A DNA stretch of 9,346 nt from Campylobacteraceae bacterium (GCA_027066355.1 JAMONW010000111.1:1-9346), one strand, 5' to 3'; shown: positions 1 through 6,325, counted from the first letter of the stretch. Program-made: numbers and translations. The notes: generated from the sequence alone by a model not told the origin.

Positions 1-56
1 TTGTTCTTGCTATGCTTCTTCCAATTTTTAGTATGAGTTTAGGTCCAAAACATTAG
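1..56 (+). CDS. C-terminal end of an unidentified upstream gene (partial)
   Basis: The frame that begins at base 3 is open from the window edge and ends with TAG at 54-56. It reads VLAMLLPIFSMSLGPKH, a hydrophobic stretch followed by a short basic tail. That would fit the end of a membrane protein, but 17 residues are too few to name a family. The stop lies 8 bases before the RDD gene, and the sequence around it (AGGAAA) doubles as that gene's ribosome binding site, so the two are probably co-transcribed. The other two forward frames hit stops sooner. Real coding is likely from the spacing but not proven. Confidence 0.45.
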   Translation, partial: VLAMLLPIFSMSLGPKH

Positions 57-64
57 GAAATATT

Positions 65-532
65 ATGGCAAAACAGAGATTTAGAGATATAAAACAAGGA
101 AAAATTACAGATAAAAAAGCCTCTGAGTCAAAATTAAAATTTGCAAAAAGAGCTGATGTCTTTAAAGCTATTTTAACAGATAGTTTTATGCTTTGGATGC
201 CAATTGTATATATTGTTTTTTATTTAGTATTTGGGGGCAGAGAGGGCTTTGGCGCACATAAATTGCTAGGTTGGATATATATTTTAATTCCTCTAGCAAT
301 TGTAGAGTCTATATTTTTAATAAAAAATGGGCAAACTCCTGGAATGAAAGCTTATAATCTAAAATTAATATTTCTATCAACCCAAGAAAAACCACCTAAA
401 ACTACTATTGTTTTAAGACAACTCTTATCTAAAATAACCTTTTTAATATTTGGATGGATTACTCTATTTTTTAGAAAAGATGGACGAAATTTACATGACT
501 TAATTGCAGGAACTGCTTTAGTTTATGAATAA
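65..532 (+). CDS. RDD family membrane protein
   Basis: A 155-aa integral membrane protein of the RDD family. The biochemical role of this family is mostly unknown; some members have been linked to ion transport. Visible family marks are the Arg/Asp segment before and in the first membrane helix (R29 to D39, KRADVFKAILTDSF), the central NGQTPGMKAYNLKLI motif (88-102), and the C-terminal RKDGRNLHDLIAGT (137-150) with the third conserved Asp. Hydrophobic segments lie near 42-57, 68-86 and 120-136. The N-terminus of about 28 residues is Lys/Arg-rich and probably cytoplasmic. The start has AGGAAA about 5 bases upstream. The stop overlaps the MFS gene start by 8 bases, so the two are very likely one operon. 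The family call is firm; no specific function can be given. Confidence 0.85.
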   Translation: MAKQRFRDIKQGKITDKKASESKLKFAKRADVFKAILTDSFMLWMPIVYIVFYLVFGGREGFGAHKLLGWIYILIPLAIVESIFLIKNGQTPGMKAYNLKLIFLSTQEKPPKTTIVLRQLLSKITFLIFGWITLFFRKDGRNLHDLIAGTALVYE

Positions 533-1664
533 TCTTAAACTCTTTAAATCACTAGAGCTACCTTTGGCTCTATTTTATCTATTCTATTTTGCTATGGTTG
601 GAGTATTTGTTATTTTTATGCCAAAAGTCCTAAAAGATTTAGGGTATAGCTCTATTGAAATTGGAGCTATTTACACTACTGCTCCTTTAATGCGTTTTTT
701 GCTTCCATTTATATTTAAAAACTATATTAAATTAACGCATAAGGTATATTTTATCTCATTAGGAGCAACATTTTTAGTAACTATACTCTTTTTTTTAACT
801 ATAAATAACTTTTGGAGTCTATTAGCTACTAGTTTACTTTTTGGTGGAGCTATGGGAGCTGCCTTGCCTTTTGTTGAAACTATTGCAATAGAGCAAATTG
901 GAAAAGAGAGATATGGTAAAATTAGACTCTGGGGTTCTATTGGCTTTGCACTTGTAGCTTTTATTTTAGGAAATATCTTAAAGAACTACTTAACTGCTTT
1001 TATATTTTTATCATTTACATCATTTTGGACAATGATATTTGGAGTAATTTTAGCAAAATTTGATAAACATATATCTATAAAAAATGAGTTAGAAGATAAT
1101 AATAGCTTTTCATTAAAAAAGTATTGGGCTTTTTGGGTTAGTATATTTCTATTTCAATTTAGCTTTGGTGGATTTTATAACTTTTTTACAATATATGAAA
1201 CAAGCAATGGTATAGCTTTAAATATAGTTAGTTATCTCTGGATTTTTGGTGTGTTGTGCGAAATTGTTATGCTAATTTTTCAAGGTCCACTACTAGCTAA
1301 ATTTAACCTTTTAACTCTACTTTTACTCACAACATTAAGTGGTGTTGCAAGGTGGCTAATGGTTGCTATTTTCCCAAAAAGTATTGCAATTATGATGTTA
1401 GCACAAGCAACACACGCTCTAAGTTTTGCACTATACTACACTGCATCAATCGCATATGTTTACAGGCTCTATACTCAAAAACATTTAGCTCAACAATTCT
1501 ACTTAGGTATTAGTTTTGGTTTAGGTGGGGCTGTTGGAGCAATTGTATCTGGTTTTATTTACAAATTTAGCCCTAGTGGCTTATTTATTTTTGAAGCATT
1601 TATAGCACTGGTTGCTGCTATTATGCTAATAATTCACAAAAAAAGAAGAGAGTATGTCAATTAG
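525..1664 (+). CDS. MFS transporter (HcaT / MFS_1_like type)
   Basis: A 379-aa inner-membrane transporter with about twelve hydrophobic helices and short loops. The segment RYGKIRLWGSIGF at 129-141, between predicted helices 4 and 5, is the signature of the HcaT-like branch of the major facilitator superfamily, related to phenylpropionate permease and nucleoside:H+ symporters. The acidic/basic central loop around 178-195 (AKFDKHISIKNELEDNN) separates two six-helix halves. The substrate cannot be read from sequence; it need not be an aromatic acid. The start ATG lies inside the end of the RDD gene, with only a weak upstream AGGA, suggesting translational coupling. The stop overlaps the mobA start by 11 bases. 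Length is normal for the family and nothing is missing. Confidence 0.85.
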   Translation: MNNLKLFKSLELPLALFYLFYFAMVGVFVIFMPKVLKDLGYSSIEIGAIYTTAPLMRFLLPFIFKNYIKLTHKVYFISLGATFLVTILFFLTINNFWSLLATSLLFGGAMGAALPFVETIAIEQIGKERYGKIRLWGSIGFALVAFILGNILKNYLTAFIFLSFTSFWTMIFGVILAKFDKHISIKNELEDNNSFSLKKYWAFWVSIFLFQFSFGGFYNFFTIYETSNGIALNIVSYLWIFGVLCEIVMLIFQGPLLAKFNLLTLLLLTTLSGVARWLMVAIFPKSIAIMMLAQATHALSFALYYTASIAYVYRLYTQKHLAQQFYLGISFGLGGAVGAIVSGFIYKFSPSGLFIFEAFIALVAAIMLIIHKKRREYVN

Positions 1665-2217
1665 TGCTGTAATTTTAGCAGGTGGTAAAAGTAGCAGAAT
1701 GGGTAGAGATAAATCTTTACTACCTTTTGGAGAATACTCTACAATGGCAGAGTATCAATATAGAAAACTTGAAAAAATATTTAATAATAAAGTTTACATT
1801 AGCACAAGAGATGACAAATTTCCTTTTATGTCAAAAAAATTGTATGATAAATATGAGATTTTATCTCCGTTAAACGGGATTATTTCTTCTTTTTCATCTC
1901 TAAAAAGTGATGCTATTCTATTTTTAGCAGTCGATATGCCATTTATTTCACACAATAGTATAGAAAAATTGTTAAATCTATATAAAAACAATCCAAATTA
2001 CGATTGCTACTGCTTTAAAGTTAATAATCGGCTAGAGCCAACTGTAGCGATATATAGACGAACTATTTTAACAACTGCAAAAAAGAATTTTAATAATAAC
2101 ATACATAAATTGGGACAATTGATAAAAATGAGTAGATATTTATGTATAAATAGTGTTAATGAAAATGAATTTACTAATTTGAATTTTTTTGAAGAATATT
2201 TATCAAAAAAAATATAA
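1654..2217 (+). CDS. mobA: Molybdenum cofactor guanylyltransferase MobA
   Basis: A 187-aa cytoplasmic nucleotidyltransferase that joins GMP from GTP to Mo-molybdopterin, giving the guanine dinucleotide form used by DMSO-reductase-family enzymes such as Nap nitrate reductase and formate dehydrogenase. The N-terminal nucleotide-binding loop LAGGKSSRMGRDKS (8-21) has the expected Gly, Arg and Lys20. SPLNGI (71-76), AVDMPF (92-97, metal-binding Asp94) and EPTVAIYR (128-135) follow in the right order, and FTNLN (173-177) matches the conserved C-terminal N-x-N motif. Length is close to the usual 190-200. The start overlaps the MFS gene and has AAGAGAG upstream, so it is last of a three-gene overlapping unit. 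CTP-specific MocA homologues are an alternative, but the C-terminal motif favours MobA. Confidence 0.88.
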   Translation: MSISAVILAGGKSSRMGRDKSLLPFGEYSTMAEYQYRKLEKIFNNKVYISTRDDKFPFMSKKLYDKYEILSPLNGIISSFSSLKSDAILFLAVDMPFISHNSIEKLLNLYKNNPNYDCYCFKVNNRLEPTVAIYRRTILTTAKKNFNNNIHKLGQLIKMSRYLCINSVNENEFTNLNFFEEYLSKKI

Positions 2218-2245
2218 AAAGTTCCATAAAATGATACTTTTATGT

Positions 2246-2274
2246 TATAATATTTAAGTTAAAAAGAGTATAAT
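2246..2274 (+). promoter_or_regulatory. Two candidate -10 boxes downstream of mobA
   Basis: Exact TATAAT hexamers occur at 2246-2251 and 2269-2274 in the gap between mobA and the CAP lipoprotein gene. Neither has a clear -35 box, which is common in Campylobacterota, where A/T-rich periodic sequence upstream stands in for it. Transcription from the second box would start near 2281, right at the left arm of the inverted repeat at 2282-2320. Given the overall AT content, one chance match would not be surprising. Confidence 0.4.
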
Positions 2275-2281
2275 CCCTTTT

Positions 2282-2326
2282 TGTAATTATTATTTATGTT
2301 TTTTTTATGTAATAATTACATTTTTT
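2282..2326 (+). terminator. Candidate hairpin plus T-run after mobA
   Basis: Perfect 11-bp inverted repeat: TGTAATTATTA (2282-2292) and TAATAATTACA (2310-2320), with a 17-base T-rich loop, followed directly by six Ts (2321-2326). This is the layout of an intrinsic terminator for the RDD-MFS-mobA unit. The stem contains only two G-C pairs, so it would be weak as RNA. A protein-binding dyad is the main alternative. Confidence 0.45.
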
Positions 2327-2390
2327 AGCATATTATGTTATCTATTTTATAACTAATTGCTATTTGTTTTAGAAGAATAAGGATTACTAA

Positions 2391-3278
2391 ATGAATAGAA
2401 AATTTAATTTAAGTATTATAGTTTTATTTACCCTCGCTTTTACCTTTAGTGGATGTAAACATAAAAGAGTTAAACCAAAATATCATAATAGTCATAGCAA
2501 CTACTATCATAAACAAAATTATAATAATAGCTATAGAAACCAATACTATAACCATACTCAGCAACAACTGCCACCACCTAGAGATATGGAGTATCCAAAT
2601 AGATACTCATCATCATATAGAGGATACAGAGGAAAAAGTAATGGTTATGGAGCATATAGACCAATTAGAACAACTATGGAGCGACCTAAAGTTTCTCACA
2701 GTATGAGTGAACTAACAAGAGATAGTGCCAATGTTAAACCAACTTTAGTTTACTCTTACCCAAAAAATAGCACTTTTGGAGGAGCAACACCTGTAAATTT
2801 AGAACCTATAAAATATAAGATGCTAGATTATATAAATAACTTAAGAGAGCATGGAACTGTCTGTAGCAACCCCTCTCCTGCAATTAATTGGAATAGAAAT
2901 TTAGAGAATGCTTCAAATATGCACGCTAGAGATATGGCAGTTAATAAATTCTTAGGACACTTAGGCTCAGGTGGAACAACAGATTTAGCAAAAAGAGCAA
3001 TAGGCAGTAGAAGTAACTTTTATGAGAGAATTATCTACTCTGGATATCCTGTTAAACCTGGTGAGTTAGCTGGAGAAATTTTGACATATACTAAATTTAG
3101 AATAGTTGGAAATCAAGATCCATATGCCAATTTTCAACACGCTATTGATAATTTTTTAAGAAGCTCAAGGCATTGTCAAATCTTAACAAACCCAAGATTT
3201 AAAGATGTTGGCATATCAGCATATAAAGATAACGAAAAAATGTATTGGGTTATTGAGTTTGGAGAGGCTAATTACTAA
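2391..3278 (+). CDS. CAP/SCP-domain lipoprotein with Tyr/Asn/His-rich linker
   Basis: A 295-aa predicted lipoprotein. Residues 1-22 form a signal peptide ending in the lipobox FSGC, with lipidation at Cys22. Residues 23-90 are low complexity, rich in Tyr, Asn, His, Arg and Ser. Residues about 138-295 form a CAP (CRISP/antigen 5/PR-1, also SCP or YkwD-like) domain: LDYINNLRE, MHARDMA (H178), LGHLGSGG (H190), AGEIL in the place of the usual GEN (E229), RSSRHCQILTNPRFKDVGI (H261), and a final VIEFGE. These give the expected His/Glu pocket residues. Cys158 and Cys262 could form a disulphide. Bacterial CAP proteins are envelope or secreted proteins of mostly unknown activity. AAGGA at 2379-2383 supports the start. 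The stop overlaps the convergent neighbour by 11 bp. Confidence 0.85.
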   Translation: MNRKFNLSIIVLFTLAFTFSGCKHKRVKPKYHNSHSNYYHKQNYNNSYRNQYYNHTQQQLPPPRDMEYPNRYSSSYRGYRGKSNGYGAYRPIRTTMERPKVSHSMSELTRDSANVKPTLVYSYPKNSTFGGATPVNLEPIKYKMLDYINNLREHGTVCSNPSPAINWNRNLENASNMHARDMAVNKFLGHLGSGGTTDLAKRAIGSRSNFYERIIYSGYPVKPGELAGEILTYTKFRIVGNQDPYANFQHAIDNFLRSSRHCQILTNPRFKDVGISAYKDNEKMYWVIEFGEANY

Positions 3279-4353
3279 GAGTATAATTAAGAGATTTAAA
3301 CTTTAACTTTAGTAATTCTTTAGCATTTTTAATTAAATTTATATTACCTTTTGCATATAAAGAGATAGTAGCACTAGGTAGAGTTATATCTACTACTGTG
3401 GCATCAACTGAAGGTATATAGCCCTCTTTTGTTTCATAACCTTCTAGTTTTAAATTCTTTATATTGCTAACCTCTAAACCCTCTTTTTTTAAACTATCTA
3501 TTTTACCAAGCAATATATTTTTAGAAATCATCTCAACTGTAATAAACTTATTATCATAAGAGTATATTGCACTCTCTATATTTTTCTGTGATTTATAGTT
3601 ACATTTTGCCGATGAAAGAAGCTTCCACTTTTTATTATCTTCATTTAAGTAGCTATTTATCTCTTGAGGATTAGTGCTACTTTTACCACAACATACATTA
3701 GTAAAACACTTCTCTATCTCTTTTGATAACTCTTTTTGTTCATTTTTATCTAGCTCTTTATTTATTTTAAATAGCGCTAAATCTAGTGGACTCTCTTTAT
3801 ATTTTAGCAACTCTAAATTTTCACTCTTTAAAATAGTCCAACCATTACCCACATCAAAAATTGATGCTTCATCTGCCTTACTCTTTGGTAAAATCTTCTT
3901 AAGCGCTTCTATGCTTTTTTTAATATCTTTATATAGAGCTTTATTATCTGTAACAATTATGCTTTTTTTCTCACCACTAGCATCTTTTACTATCCATCTA
4001 CTAGCCTTTTGTTGATTAAAACTTATATTATTATCAACCCTAAGAACAGAAAAGTTAACATCACTATTACTTGAACTATTATTATCACTACTTACATTAT
4101 TATCAGAATTATCAGAGAGCTTATCAGATATCTCAAAAATATGCTCTATACCATTCTCTTCAAATGATATATACTTTTTTGAATTTATAATAAATAGCTT
4201 CTCTAAAGTTTTTTCACTATCTTCTATTTGAAACATTATATGATTATCATCTTTATAATAAACAGTCTGCTTTATTTTATTATCTATAAGATATGATATT
4301 GTAAAATCAGCATATAACAATGATGAAAACAGCAATATCAATATAGCTCCCAT
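3268..4353 (-). CDS. Hypothetical secreted (periplasmic) protein
   Basis: A 361-aa protein I cannot assign to a family. It begins with a short, strongly hydrophobic signal-like segment (MGAILILLFSSLLYA, likely cleavage before D16) that lacks the usual positive n-region. Reading upstream in frame, a stop is reached without another start codon, and GAGAGGG sits about 6 bases before this ATG, so the start is well supported. Residues 17-76 look like a small beta-rich domain, then a Ser/Asn/Asp-rich linker (77-100), then a mixed alpha/beta part (101-361). Four cysteines remain (C216, C221, C222, C251), placed so that periplasmic disulphides or metal binding are possible. A C-terminal TLPSATISLYAKG segment suggests a final beta hairpin. 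It has its own promoter-like site upstream and overlaps the CAP lipoprotein tail to tail. Confidence 0.75.
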   Translation of the reverse strand: MGAILILLFSSLLYADFTISYLIDNKIKQTVYYKDDNHIMFQIEDSEKTLEKLFIINSKKYISFEENGIEHIFEISDKLSDNSDNNVSSDNNSSSNSDVNFSVLRVDNNISFNQQKASRWIVKDASGEKKSIIVTDNKALYKDIKKSIEALKKILPKSKADEASIFDVGNGWTILKSENLELLKYKESPLDLALFKINKELDKNEQKELSKEIEKCFTNVCCGKSSTNPQEINSYLNEDNKKWKLLSSAKCNYKSQKNIESAIYSYDNKFITVEMISKNILLGKIDSLKKEGLEVSNIKNLKLEGYETKEGYIPSVDATVVDITLPSATISLYAKGNINLIKNAKELLKLKFKSLNYTLSN

Positions 4354-4386
4354 AGATTTCCCTCTCTGTAATATCTCTTCTACATA

Positions 4387-4395
4387 ATAATACCA
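4387..4395 (-). promoter_or_regulatory. Candidate extended -10 promoter for the secreted hypothetical gene
   Basis: On the minus strand the sequence reads TGGTATTAT (4395 down to 4387), an extended -10 element (TGn plus TATTAT). A start near 4380 would give a leader of about 27 bases carrying the GAGAGGG ribosome site. It lies downstream of the hairpin at 4409-4425, so this gene can be transcribed apart from the L,D-transpeptidase unit. Confidence 0.4.
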
Positions 4396-4406
4396 TAATT
4401 AAGTGT

Positions 4407-4425
4407 AAAAAAAAGTAACTTTTTT
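4407..4425 (-). terminator. Weak A/T hairpin with T-run between two minus-strand genes
   Basis: Arms AAAAAAG (4409-4415) and CTTTTTT (4419-4425) surround a 3-base loop. On the minus strand the stem ends in a run of eight Ts. It lies about 52 bases beyond the stop of the 124-aa gene and just upstream of the next promoter-like site, the right place for an intrinsic terminator. The stem has only one G-C pair, so the call is tentative. Confidence 0.3.
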
Positions 4426-4476
4426 ATATAAAATTATAATTAAATTTTTGAGTTAGAAAAAATGGAACTATGTAAA

Positions 4477-4851
4477 TTAATAAAAAATCTCTTTGTGTTT
4501 CGTTTTGCTATACTTGCTTCTATTTTTCATCTTTTGTAGTCTATTTAACATATTTAATTCACTATTTTTGATATCTAAAAAATCATTGTTGCTAAACTCT
4601 TTAGATAATATTGTCTTTAAAAATAACTTTTCAATATACTCTTTTACCTTTTTTATATGCTCTGTATCTAATCTTACTTCATCTATTTTATCTAACTCAT
4701 CTTTTAATTGAATAAATTTTTTCCTAAATATTTCATATGTTGTATCTTCATTTTTTAAGAGTTTGTAGAGATTTTTAGTGCATTTATTTAATGCACTAAT
4801 ATATTTTTGGCGTTTATATTTCTCTATCTGCTTTGGAGTATATTGACGCAT
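4477..4851 (-). CDS. Lys-rich helical hypothetical protein coupled to the L,D-transpeptidase gene
   Basis: A 124-aa protein I do not recognise. It is very rich in Lys, Glu, Leu and Ile and should be almost all helical, with possible coiled-coil stretches around 24-53 and 63-84 and a basic C-terminus (108-120). There is no signal peptide or membrane segment, so it is probably cytoplasmic. A single cysteine (C24) is present. Its ATG (4849-4851) shares one base with the TAA stop (4851-4853) of the upstream L,D-transpeptidase, a TAATG junction that suggests translational coupling. That junction is the best evidence that the gene is real. A role tied to cell wall modification is only guilt by association. 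Confidence 0.7.
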   Translation of the reverse strand: MRQYTPKQIEKYKRQKYISALNKCTKNLYKLLKNEDTTYEIFRKKFIQLKDELDKIDEVRLDTEHIKKVKEYIEKLFLKTILSKEFSNNDFLDIKNSELNMLNRLQKMKNRSKYSKTKHKEIFY

Positions 4852-5432
4852 TAATTCTTAATTATTATTGGTGTGCCAACTGCTACCCTACCCCAAAGTT
4901 TATCTAAATCACTATTTGTTAAAGCAATACATCCATCAGTCCAATCGTGAGCTAAAGTGTAGCTATCCCCATGCCCATCTGCGTTCCAGTGTGGTTGTCC
5001 ATGTATTGTAATCATACTTCCAGGGTCAACACCAATATCTGCTGCTCTTCTTCTATCTTGGGCATTTGGATAAGAGATTGTCATAGCTCTATACTTTACA
5101 GGATGGCATCTTTTATTTAAAATAGTATAACTTCCAACTGGCGTTCTCTTATCGCCTCTTTTTACTTTGTTTCCTTGATAATCATTTGCTCCAAGTGATA
5201 CTGGGAAAGTTTCTATAACTTTTCCATTTTTATATAAATACATCTTATGCTCACTTTTAACAACCACAATCTTATCAGCAGCTTTTGCTGGATTAAAGAT
5301 TGCATCTGGCTTACCTTGACAATCTGCACTTGTATAATATCCACCAGTTACCCCAGTTGGAACTTTTGGTCCACAACCTGTAATTATAAATATAGTAAAT
5401 ATTAAAATAAATAAAATAGAAATTTTTTTCAT
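4851..5432 (-). CDS. L,D-transpeptidase (YkuD domain) lipoprotein
   Basis: A 193-aa envelope enzyme of the YkuD family, which forms or cuts bonds at meso-diaminopimelate in peptidoglycan, or attaches proteins to it, through a cysteine nucleophile. Residues 1-20 are a signal peptide with lipobox ITGC (Cys20), so it is likely a lipoprotein. The catalytic domain starts near 54 (DKIVVVKSEHKMYLYKNGK) and includes the KRGDKRTPVGSYTI substrate loop (91-104), the HGQ motif with His144, and HDWTDGCIAL (162-171) with catalytic Cys168; all key residues are present. AAGG about 8 bases upstream supports the start. It is first in a two-gene unit. Transpeptidase and L,D-carboxypeptidase activity cannot be told apart from this sequence. 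Confidence 0.9.
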   Translation of the reverse strand: MKKISILFILIFTIFIITGCGPKVPTGVTGGYYTSADCQGKPDAIFNPAKAADKIVVVKSEHKMYLYKNGKVIETFPVSLGANDYQGNKVKRGDKRTPVGSYTILNKRCHPVKYRAMTISYPNAQDRRRAADIGVDPGSMITIHGQPHWNADGHGDSYTLAHDWTDGCIALTNSDLDKLWGRVAVGTPIIIKN

Positions 5433-5460
5433 AAAAATAGCCTTTATTATTTTTTTTATA

Positions 5461-5469
5461 ATTGTATCA
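5461..5469 (-). promoter_or_regulatory. Candidate extended -10 promoter for the L,D-transpeptidase unit
   Basis: The minus strand reads TGATACAAT from 5469 to 5461, an extended -10 (TGn plus TACAAT). It would start transcription near 5454, leaving a leader of roughly 20 bases that contains the AAGG ribosome site. No clear -35 box is seen. Confidence 0.4.
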
Positions 5470-5506
5470 CAAAGAGATAAAAGAAAGAAGAAGTTTTATA
5501 TTCAAC

Positions 5507-5527
5507 TTCTGGGCAAAAAACCCAGAA
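5507..5527 (-). terminator. Hairpin downstream of tpx
   Basis: Perfect 7-bp inverted repeat TTCTGGG (5507-5513) / CCCAGAA (5521-5527) with a 7-base loop. It lies 33 bases beyond the tpx stop and between tpx and the L,D-transpeptidase promoter, the expected place for the tpx transcript end. In the RNA the run of Us is in the loop and no U-run follows the stem, so it is not a classic intrinsic terminator. It may be a 3'-end protecting or processing structure. Confidence 0.5.
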
Positions 5528-5560
5528 ATTAATTTATTACAGGAGGTTTATTTAAGTTAA

Positions 5561-6082
5561 TTATGCGTTTGCAGCAGCTTTAGCAGCTTCTATTGCCTCT
5601 TCATAATTTGGTTCTTGCGTAATCTCTGGAACTACTTGCTTATAAGTAATTTTTCCATCTTTACCTACTACAAAAATAACTCTTGCTAAAACACCAGCTA
5701 GTGGACCATCAGCCAATAAAACACCATATGCATTACCAAAATCTTTATTTCTAAAGTCTGAACATACTTTAATATTATCAATTCCAGCAGCTCCACACCA
5801 TCTAGCAGCTGCAAATGGTAAATCCATAGATACTGTAATAACCTCTACACCATCAAGTGCAGCAGCTTCAGTATTAAATCTTCTTGTTTCTGCATCACAT
5901 ACACCAGTATCAAGTGAAGGAACTGCAATTACTAATTGAACTTTACCCTCTCCACCAACTTTCTCATCTTGAAGCATTGGATCACAATTAACTACTGTAA
6001 CCTCTGGAGCTTTATCTCCAACATTTACCTCATTTCCTGCTAAATTACATACTATATCATTTTTAAATGTTACTGTTGCCAT
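5561..6082 (-). CDS. tpx: Thiol peroxidase Tpx (atypical 2-Cys peroxiredoxin)
   Basis: A 173-aa peroxiredoxin that reduces hydrogen peroxide and alkyl hydroperoxides using thioredoxin. The peroxidatic cysteine lies in PSLDTGVCDAETRRFN (C62) and the resolving cysteine in RWCGAAGI (C96), the spacing seen in E. coli Tpx (61 and 95). The family ending KDFGNAYGVLLADGPLAGVLARVIFVVGKDG is intact. A third cysteine (C107) sits in KVCSDFR. Length is normal. The protein is Ala/Gly/Val-rich and its codons look like those of a well expressed gene. AAGGAT lies about 7 bases before the ATG. It appears monocistronic, with a hairpin downstream and a dyad plus promoter-like site upstream. The identification is secure. 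Confidence 0.96.
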   Translation of the reverse strand: MATVTFKNDIVCNLAGNEVNVGDKAPEVTVVNCDPMLQDEKVGGEGKVQLVIAVPSLDTGVCDAETRRFNTEAAALDGVEVITVSMDLPFAAARWCGAAGIDNIKVCSDFRNKDFGNAYGVLLADGPLAGVLARVIFVVGKDGKITYKQVVPEITQEPNYEEAIEAAKAAANA

Positions 6083-6110
6083 TTTTTTATCCTTAACTTT
6101 TATATTTTTT

Positions 6111-6127
6111 ACTCAATCTTTTTGAGT
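6111..6127 (-). promoter_or_regulatory. Perfect hairpin in the tpx leader
   Basis: ACTCAA (6111-6116) and TTGAGT (6122-6127) form a perfect 6-bp stem with a 5-base loop. If transcription starts just after the TATACT box at 6142-6137, this hairpin lies almost at the 5' end of the tpx mRNA, where such structures can protect transcripts from decay. It is about 28 bases upstream of the start codon and leaves the AAGGAT ribosome site free. Confidence 0.45.
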
Positions 6128-6136
6128 TATGATAGA

Positions 6137-6156
6137 AGTATATCCTAAATCGGATA
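6137..6156 (-). promoter_or_regulatory. Candidate tpx promoter with overlapping dyad (possible operator)
   Basis: On the minus strand a TATACT -10 box occupies 6142-6137. Directly upstream and touching it is an interrupted palindrome TATCC-N6-GGATA (6141-6156). A dyad overlapping the -10/-35 spacer is the usual position for a repressor site. The motif is not the Fur/PerR type I would expect (runs of TTATAAT). The regulator is unknown, and an Rrf2- or MarR-like dimer is only a guess from dyad size. Confidence 0.4.
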
Positions 6157-6325
6157 AATTTTGTCTTATTTAAAAATAAAAATAATTTTTTTTTGATTTA
6201 TAAAAAAAATGTGCATTATTGTAACTATATTTTAGATTTTAACTAAATATTGAGTAGAAAATAGATTTATACTAGTAAGTTAATATTTTTAAAATTAGCA
6301 CCAATTATATTATTGGCAAAGCTAA

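Noticed and set aside
1682..1991. Short frames on both strands within mobA
   Set aside because: They overlap conserved mobA motifs and show no start signals or recognisable domains.
2449..2706. Alternative 85-codon frame inside the CAP lipoprotein gene
   Set aside because: It is a shifted reading of the Tyr/Asn/His codons; the real frame has a signal peptide, lipobox and CAP domain.
3674..4015. Plus-strand 113-codon frame opposite the secreted hypothetical gene
   Set aside because: Ser/Leu/Phe-rich mirror of the Lys/Glu-rich minus-strand gene; no ribosome site.
4493..4711. Plus-strand 72-codon hydrophobic frame opposite the 124-aa gene
   Set aside because: Phe/Ser/Leu-rich antisense mirror of a Lys-rich helical protein; the minus-strand frame has the TAATG coupling.
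5541..5546. AGGAGG as a plus-strand ribosome binding site
   Set aside because: The nearest plus-strand ATG (5563-5565) is too far away and begins no gene; the bases lie antisense just beyond tpx.
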